DNA from: Sphagnum compactum | Lineage: Eukaryota > Bryophyta > Sphagnopsida > Sphagnales | Length of the DNA stretch: 64,000 nucleotides | Direction: 5' to 3' | Assembly: GCA_965153455.1 (NCBI GenBank) | Contig: OZ234494.1 | Span: forward strand, 8,866,001-8,930,000 | Part shown: positions 59,686-64,000 of the stretch, one piece after another | How the letters are laid out: the number at the start of each line of letters is the position of its first letter | Position numbering within the stretch: the first letter of the stretch is position 1 | The notes under the pieces: model-generated | Databases searched by the model: none | Told to the model about the DNA's origin: nothing | The model's input: the letters and a program-made list of their open reading frames with translations, nothing else | Made by a program: the position numbers and the translations under genes

Positions 59686-60262
59686 TGTTATGTAGGGTGA
59701 TCGTTGTGATTAGCCGAATCCTTGGAAAATCTAAGGTTTTGCTGATAATGTAAAGAAACATAAGCAACATTCTATTGGAAACAACTTGAAAACAAGCAAG
59801 AAATGCAACACTCAAGGTTCATGAAATGGAACAATTGTATTAACTAAAAGAAGATTACAAAGGTTGTATGCTTCAAATGCTACAATCATAAAACTATGGC
59901 TTGCAACAACTAACAAAGCTTGAAGGTTCTATGTGCACTCAACAACCATGAAAGGAAAGAATGAAAGACAATTCAAAACCACTCCATTATATACTATCTT
60001 CTAACCCTGAAGTAGCCGCCACTTAACCCTGACCTAGCCACCACCAAACCCTAACCCTAGCCGTCGCCTAACCCTAGCCGCCACCAAACCCTAAACCTAA
60101 CCGCCGCCTAACCCTAACCCTAGCCGCCACCAAACCCTAAGTAGTCTCCACTTCTAAACCCTAACCTAACAACTACAAGGATGTGTATACTATTCATCCT
60201 TTTGATGAATGTTTAACACATTCATCAACATTGGGAATTAGAAACGAATAGTATTTCTAACA
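59686..60262 (-). mobile_element. Putative copia 3' LTR (577 bp)
   Basis: On the - strand the LTR begins TGTTAGAAATACTATTCG, directly after a purine-rich tract (AGAGTGGGAG) that follows the pol stop, as expected for a polypurine tract. The other end was placed at TGTTATGTAGGG on the + strand because it gives a TGTTA/TAACA terminal inverted repeat. This left border is inferred, since the 5' LTR is outside the window. Confidence 0.6.
60002..60172. repeat. Telomere-like CCCTAA tract in the copia LTR
   Basis: Units such as AACCCTAACCCTAGCCGCC and CACCAAACCCTAA alternate for about 170 bp. They mix the plant telomere word CCCTAAA with CCGCCACC spacers, so it is an interspersed minisatellite and not a telomere. 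Confidence 0.85.
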
Positions 60263-60270
60263 CTCCCACT

Positions 60271-62124
60271 CTATGAAGTTTCTAATCCGAACATGTTTAT
60301 CAACTTATGATGTCGTTCTTTAGATAATGCCTTAGTAAGGACATCCGCCACCATGTGTTCGGTTGTACAATATTCAAATCGAACTTCTCCATTTTCAACT
60401 CGTTCTCGAACAAAATGATGTTGTACATCAATGTGTTTTGTTCGTGCATGGTGAGTGGGATTCTTGGTCAATGATATCGCACCTTGATTGTCGCATCGAA
60501 TCACCATCATTTTCTTCTCCTCCATGTATCCTAAATCCATCATCAATTTTGTTATCCATATGGCTTCTTTTGTGGCTTGCGTGTTCGCCATGTATTCCGC
60601 CTCCGTGGTGGACAATGCTATTGTAGGTTGTCGTTTGCTACTCCAAGAAATCGCTCCACCTCCAATCATGAAAACAAACCCTGTGGTGGACCTCCTATCT
60701 TCAAGATCACCACCCCAATCCGCATCACAATATCCAAGAACTTCCTTGGATGGTGTTCCACCAAATTGTAATTTCATTTGCAATGTACCTTGCAAATATT
60801 GAAAGATTCGTTTGACGGCCATCCAATGCTCCATGTTAGGGTTCGCCATGTGTTGACTCAACACGCTTATTGGGTATGCCAAGTCGGGTTGTGTGCACAA
60901 CATGGCATACATCAAAGACCCAACCGCTTGTTGATATGGAAATCCCTTTGATTCATCATTTCCATTCACATTCCTTTGTAACTTCACCTTGGGATCCAAT
61001 GGAACTCCAATGGGCTTACATTCTTCCATTCGAAACTGCTTCAATATTTCCTTGAGGTATTTGATTTGGTTGATGCGTAGGAGTCTTTCATCACGATTCC
61101 TTTCCACCTCCATCCCCAAAAAGAAATGCAACTCCCCGAGGTCCTTCATTTCAAACTTTTGACTCAATTCCTCTTTGATTTGCAAAAGTTTGTTTTGATC
61201 GTTGCACACCAAAATGAGGTCGTCCACATAGACCACAATGAAAAACTTCACATCTCCCACTTGTGCAACGTACACACTAGGATCCGCCTCACTCTTGATA
61301 AATTCAATGCTTTTGAGAAACGCATCTAACTTTTGATTCCATGCCCTTGGAGATTGTTTCAAACCATACAAGGACTTGTGAAGCTTACACACGAGATGTT
61401 CACCTCCTTGGTGCATGAACCCTTGAGGTTGCTCCATGTAAATCTCTTCTTCAAGCTCGCCATTGAGAAATGCGGTTTTCACGTCCATTTGATGGATCTC
61501 CATGTCTTCCAAGGCCGCCAATGCAAGAATACAACGAATAGATGCAAATTTTGCGACCGGCGCAAAAGTTTCATTGTAATCCACTCCGTAGGTTTGGGTA
61601 AAACCTCTTGCTACTAATCTAGCCTTGTAGCGTTCCACTTCCCCATTTGCGCCTTGTTTGATTTTGAACACCCATTTGCAAGAAACGGGTTTCCTACCGG
61701 CGGGAAGTGGTACCAAAGTCCATGTGTTGTTTGTCATGAGGGAATCATATTCTTCTCGCATCGCACACTCCCACTCCTTGGAATTTTCACATGTCAATGC
61801 TTCTTCAATATTTTGGGGCTCCTCCAAAAATGCAACGGTGGCGCGCTCCACCTCTTTGGTAGCAATCCACCAATCCCGAGGCCATTCCCTTCGTTGCCTT
61901 TGAGGTCTTTCCCTCGCAATATCTTGTGAAGGTTCACAAGATGGGTTATCATTGGAAACAACAAATTCCTCTTCCGATGAAGAACTTGGTGTGGATTCAC
62001 TTTGCACACCTTCCATTCTTGTTTCACTCAAAGGTCTATCTTGACTAAAGGCCAATGGTTCTTCTCCCTCAACTTCTTCATGCACAACTACATTTTTCTT
62101 CTTTCTCAAGATGAGGTACACCAC
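60271..62124 (-). pseudogene. Ty1/copia reverse transcriptase and RNase H (3' part of pol)
   Basis: A 617-codon frame contains the copia RT signature: MREEYDSLMTNNTWTLVPLP, KARLVARGFTQTYGVDYNET, MDVKTAFLNGELEEEIYMEQ, SLYGLKQSPRAWNQKL and the catalytic YVDDLIL. RNase H follows with DADWGGDLEDRRSTTGF, STTEAEYMA and VADVLTKAL. Its N-terminal end is separated from integrase by a frame break in an A-rich tract near 62092-62104, where the two frames overlap. Otherwise the domain is complete and its catalytic residues are present, so the copy is fairly young. Confidence 0.95.
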
Positions 62125-63196
62125 CTATTTCCTTTGACCCTTCAATGAACACAACATCTCTACTTTTGATGATTCTCTTGGTTTTCACACACATAAAGCG
62201 ATACGCTTTGGTGCCTTCGTAATATCCTAAAAACACACAAGGCATGGACTTGGAGTCTAATTTGGTCCTCTTCTCATCGGGGACATGTGCAAAGGCTTTA
62301 CAACCAAAAACTCTCAAATGGGACACATCGGGTTTCCTACCACTCCACGCTTCTTGAGGGGTCTTGGAATCAAGAGCCTTGGTTGGACATCGATTTTTGA
62401 TGTACACCGCCGTGTTCACCGCTTCGCCCCAAAATTCAAGTTCCAACCCTTGTGCAAGAATCATGCTTCTTGCGCATTCCATGATGGTTCTATTGGCACG
62501 TTCCGCAACACCGTTTTGTTGTGGGGAATAGGGCGCACTTGTTTGTCGTTGAATTCCACATTCTGCAAGAAATGTGTCAAATTTCTTAGACACAAATTCT
62601 CCTCCGTTGTCGGAACGTAGCACTTTGATTTTATGACCAATTTCGTTTTCCACAAACGCCTTGTATTGTTTGAACTTTTCAAACGCTTCTCCTTTGGCCT
62701 TCAAAAGATAGACATGAGTTTTCCTTGAGAAATCGTCAATGAAAGTGAGAAAGTATCGCGCTCCACCATGCGATGTAGTCTTCATTGGCCCGCACACATC
62801 GGTGTGCACAATCTCCAAAAGTTGTGAAGCCCTCGTTGCTCCGTCCTTAGGAAATGATGTTCTTTGATGTTTGCCTTTGACGCATCCTTCACAAATGTGA
62901 TGCAACGGCACTTCTTTCAAATTCATGCCATCCACCATGGCATCTAACTCCTTAAGGCTTGCCATGTTGAGATGGCCAAGTCTTTCATGCCAAAGCATCG
63001 CACTTTCCTCCAAAGAATTTGCAATGTGTGCCATGTCCTTACGCACCTTCACATTAAGAAGGTACAAGTTCTTGTCCCTTCGTGCTTGCGCCACAACAAC
63101 TCCTCGAGCATCGTTGACCTTGCAACCATCCTTGTCAAACTCCACTTTGAAACCTTCCGAACTGAGTTTGCTCACCGAAATGAGATTATTCTTCAT
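62078..63196 (-). pseudogene. Ty1/copia integrase (middle of pol)
   Basis: The 372-codon frame holds the HHCC zinc region (HERLGHLN ... CEGCVKGK). The catalytic D-D-E core is present: VHTDVCGPM, LRSDNGGEF and NGVAERANRTIMECA. The copia-type C-terminus follows (LRVFGCKAFAHVP, FLGYYEGTKAYR). It connects upstream to protease through a small deletion with frameshift near 63190-63200: protease ends QLTHTTIQK-stop, and integrase picks up at MKNNLISVSKL, with the linker residues usual in the family missing. Confidence 0.95.
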
Positions 63197-64000
63197 TTTT
63201 GGATGGTTGTGTGTGTCAATTGGCCTCCCACTTGCAATGTGGCTTTGATGCTCCCCTTGCCAATGGCCTCCAAAACGGTGTCATCGCCCATGAACACCCT
63301 CCTTGGGGAAATGCGCTCGTACGTGGTAAACCATTCTTGTTCGAATGTCATGTGTTGCGTTGCACCCGAATCGACAATCCAATCATACGTGGTATGATCA
63401 TTGGCACTCAATGCCGCAACAAACATTTGTTCGTGATCTTCACAAGCTTGATTAACTTTTTCTTTTTCATCATTTTTCTTCTTCAAACAATTTCTCACAA
63501 AATGTCCGGGTTTCTTACAATAAAAGCAAAGCTTCTCATTTGGCTTGTGAGTTTTGTTCACTAATGCGGTAGTCTCGGAATTCTCACATTCTTTTCTTTT
63601 GGACACTTCGTGAAGCAACCTTGCTACAACGAATTGAAGGTCTACATCTTTCGTGGACATGGACTCCAAGCTTGTGACTAAGTTATCAAAGGATGGAGGA
63701 AGGCTCATGAGGAGTACCATGTAAACATCTTCATCCGTAATGTTCACCTCGATGGAACGTAGTTGGTCCGCAAGGGCTTTCACCGTGTTGATGTGCACAA
63801 GCATGTCATCTCCTTCTTGCATTTTGATGGCGAAGAATCTCCTTCGAAGGAACAACTTGTTGCCAATGGTCTTAGCTTCATGCACACCACAAAGAGCCTC
63901 CCACGCACTTCTCACATTGTCACAATATTGAATGTGTGCAAGTTGGGCATCCGTGAAATGTTCGCAAAGCAATGCAAAAGCCTTGGTCTCTTTTTCGTTG
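63193..64000 (-). pseudogene. Ty1/copia gag and protease (5' part, runs off the window)
   Basis: The frame enters from the right edge (ORF start at 63972 is not the true start). It contains a UBN2-type gag segment (AWEALCGVHEAKTIGNKLFL, LLMSLPPSFDNLVTSLESM), a CCHC knuckle CFYCKKPGHFVRNC and the protease active site WIVDSGATQHM. Gag N-terminus, primer-binding site and 5' LTR lie beyond 64000. Confidence 0.9.

Noticed and set aside
60002-60172. Interstitial telomere or chromosome end
   Set aside because: The CCCTAA words are interrupted by CCGCCACC spacers and lie within an LTR placed by its polypurine tract and TG/CA ends.

Overview
This looks like nuclear DNA of a land plant. The genes carry short GT-AG introns, the spacer DNA is mostly AT-rich and full of decayed plant-type transposons (Ty3/gypsy, Ty1/copia, CACTA, Helitron), and one tRNA is of plant mitochondrial type. 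One exon resembles the AAA domain of DRC11/IQCA1, an axonemal protein. This hints at a plant lineage with motile sperm (bryophyte, lycophyte, fern, cycad or Ginkgo). I cannot name the species.

Region 1 (1-10 kb) is the gene-bearing part. Positions 1-1.7 kb hold what look like exon fragments on the + strand, one of them DRC11-like. Two well-supported genes follow, both on the - strand. The first, 6330->1737, has six exons and encodes 999 aa: an FCP1/NLI-interacting-factor type HAD phosphatase domain followed by a very long tail rich in WG/GW dipeptides. The second, 9021->7689, has three exons and encodes 230 aa: a CCDC124/Lso2-type ribosome-associated protein. I reconstructed exon phases by hand, and both genes close in frame.

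Region 2 (10-33 kb) is AT-rich repeat DNA: a degenerate gypsy element interrupted by a 2.5-kb solo LTR, a CACTA transposon remnant (DUF4216), a second gypsy leader/gag remnant, a degenerate tandem array, SINE-like tRNA heads and a nuclear copy of mitochondrial trnP(UGG).

Region 3 (33.7-48.6 kb) is a less AT-rich block that interrupts a ~358-bp tandem repeat. It holds coiled-coil exon fragments and then a 10.3-kb Helitron (36173-46441). The Helitron carries a nearly full-length Rep-helicase reading frame, fragments of at least three host genes (HAD hydrolase, a coiled-coil protein, adenylate kinase in two copies), three tandem 3' termini, and a perfect 153-bp direct repeat of target DNA on both sides.

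Region 4 (48.6-64 kb) is AT-rich again: the resumed array, tandem duplications, a second copy of the 2-kb LTR abutting a GIY-YIG nuclease fragment, and at the right edge a - strand copia retrotransposon with a 3' LTR containing telomere-like motifs. The element runs off the window end. The only two genes that look functional are in region 1; the rest is transposon history.
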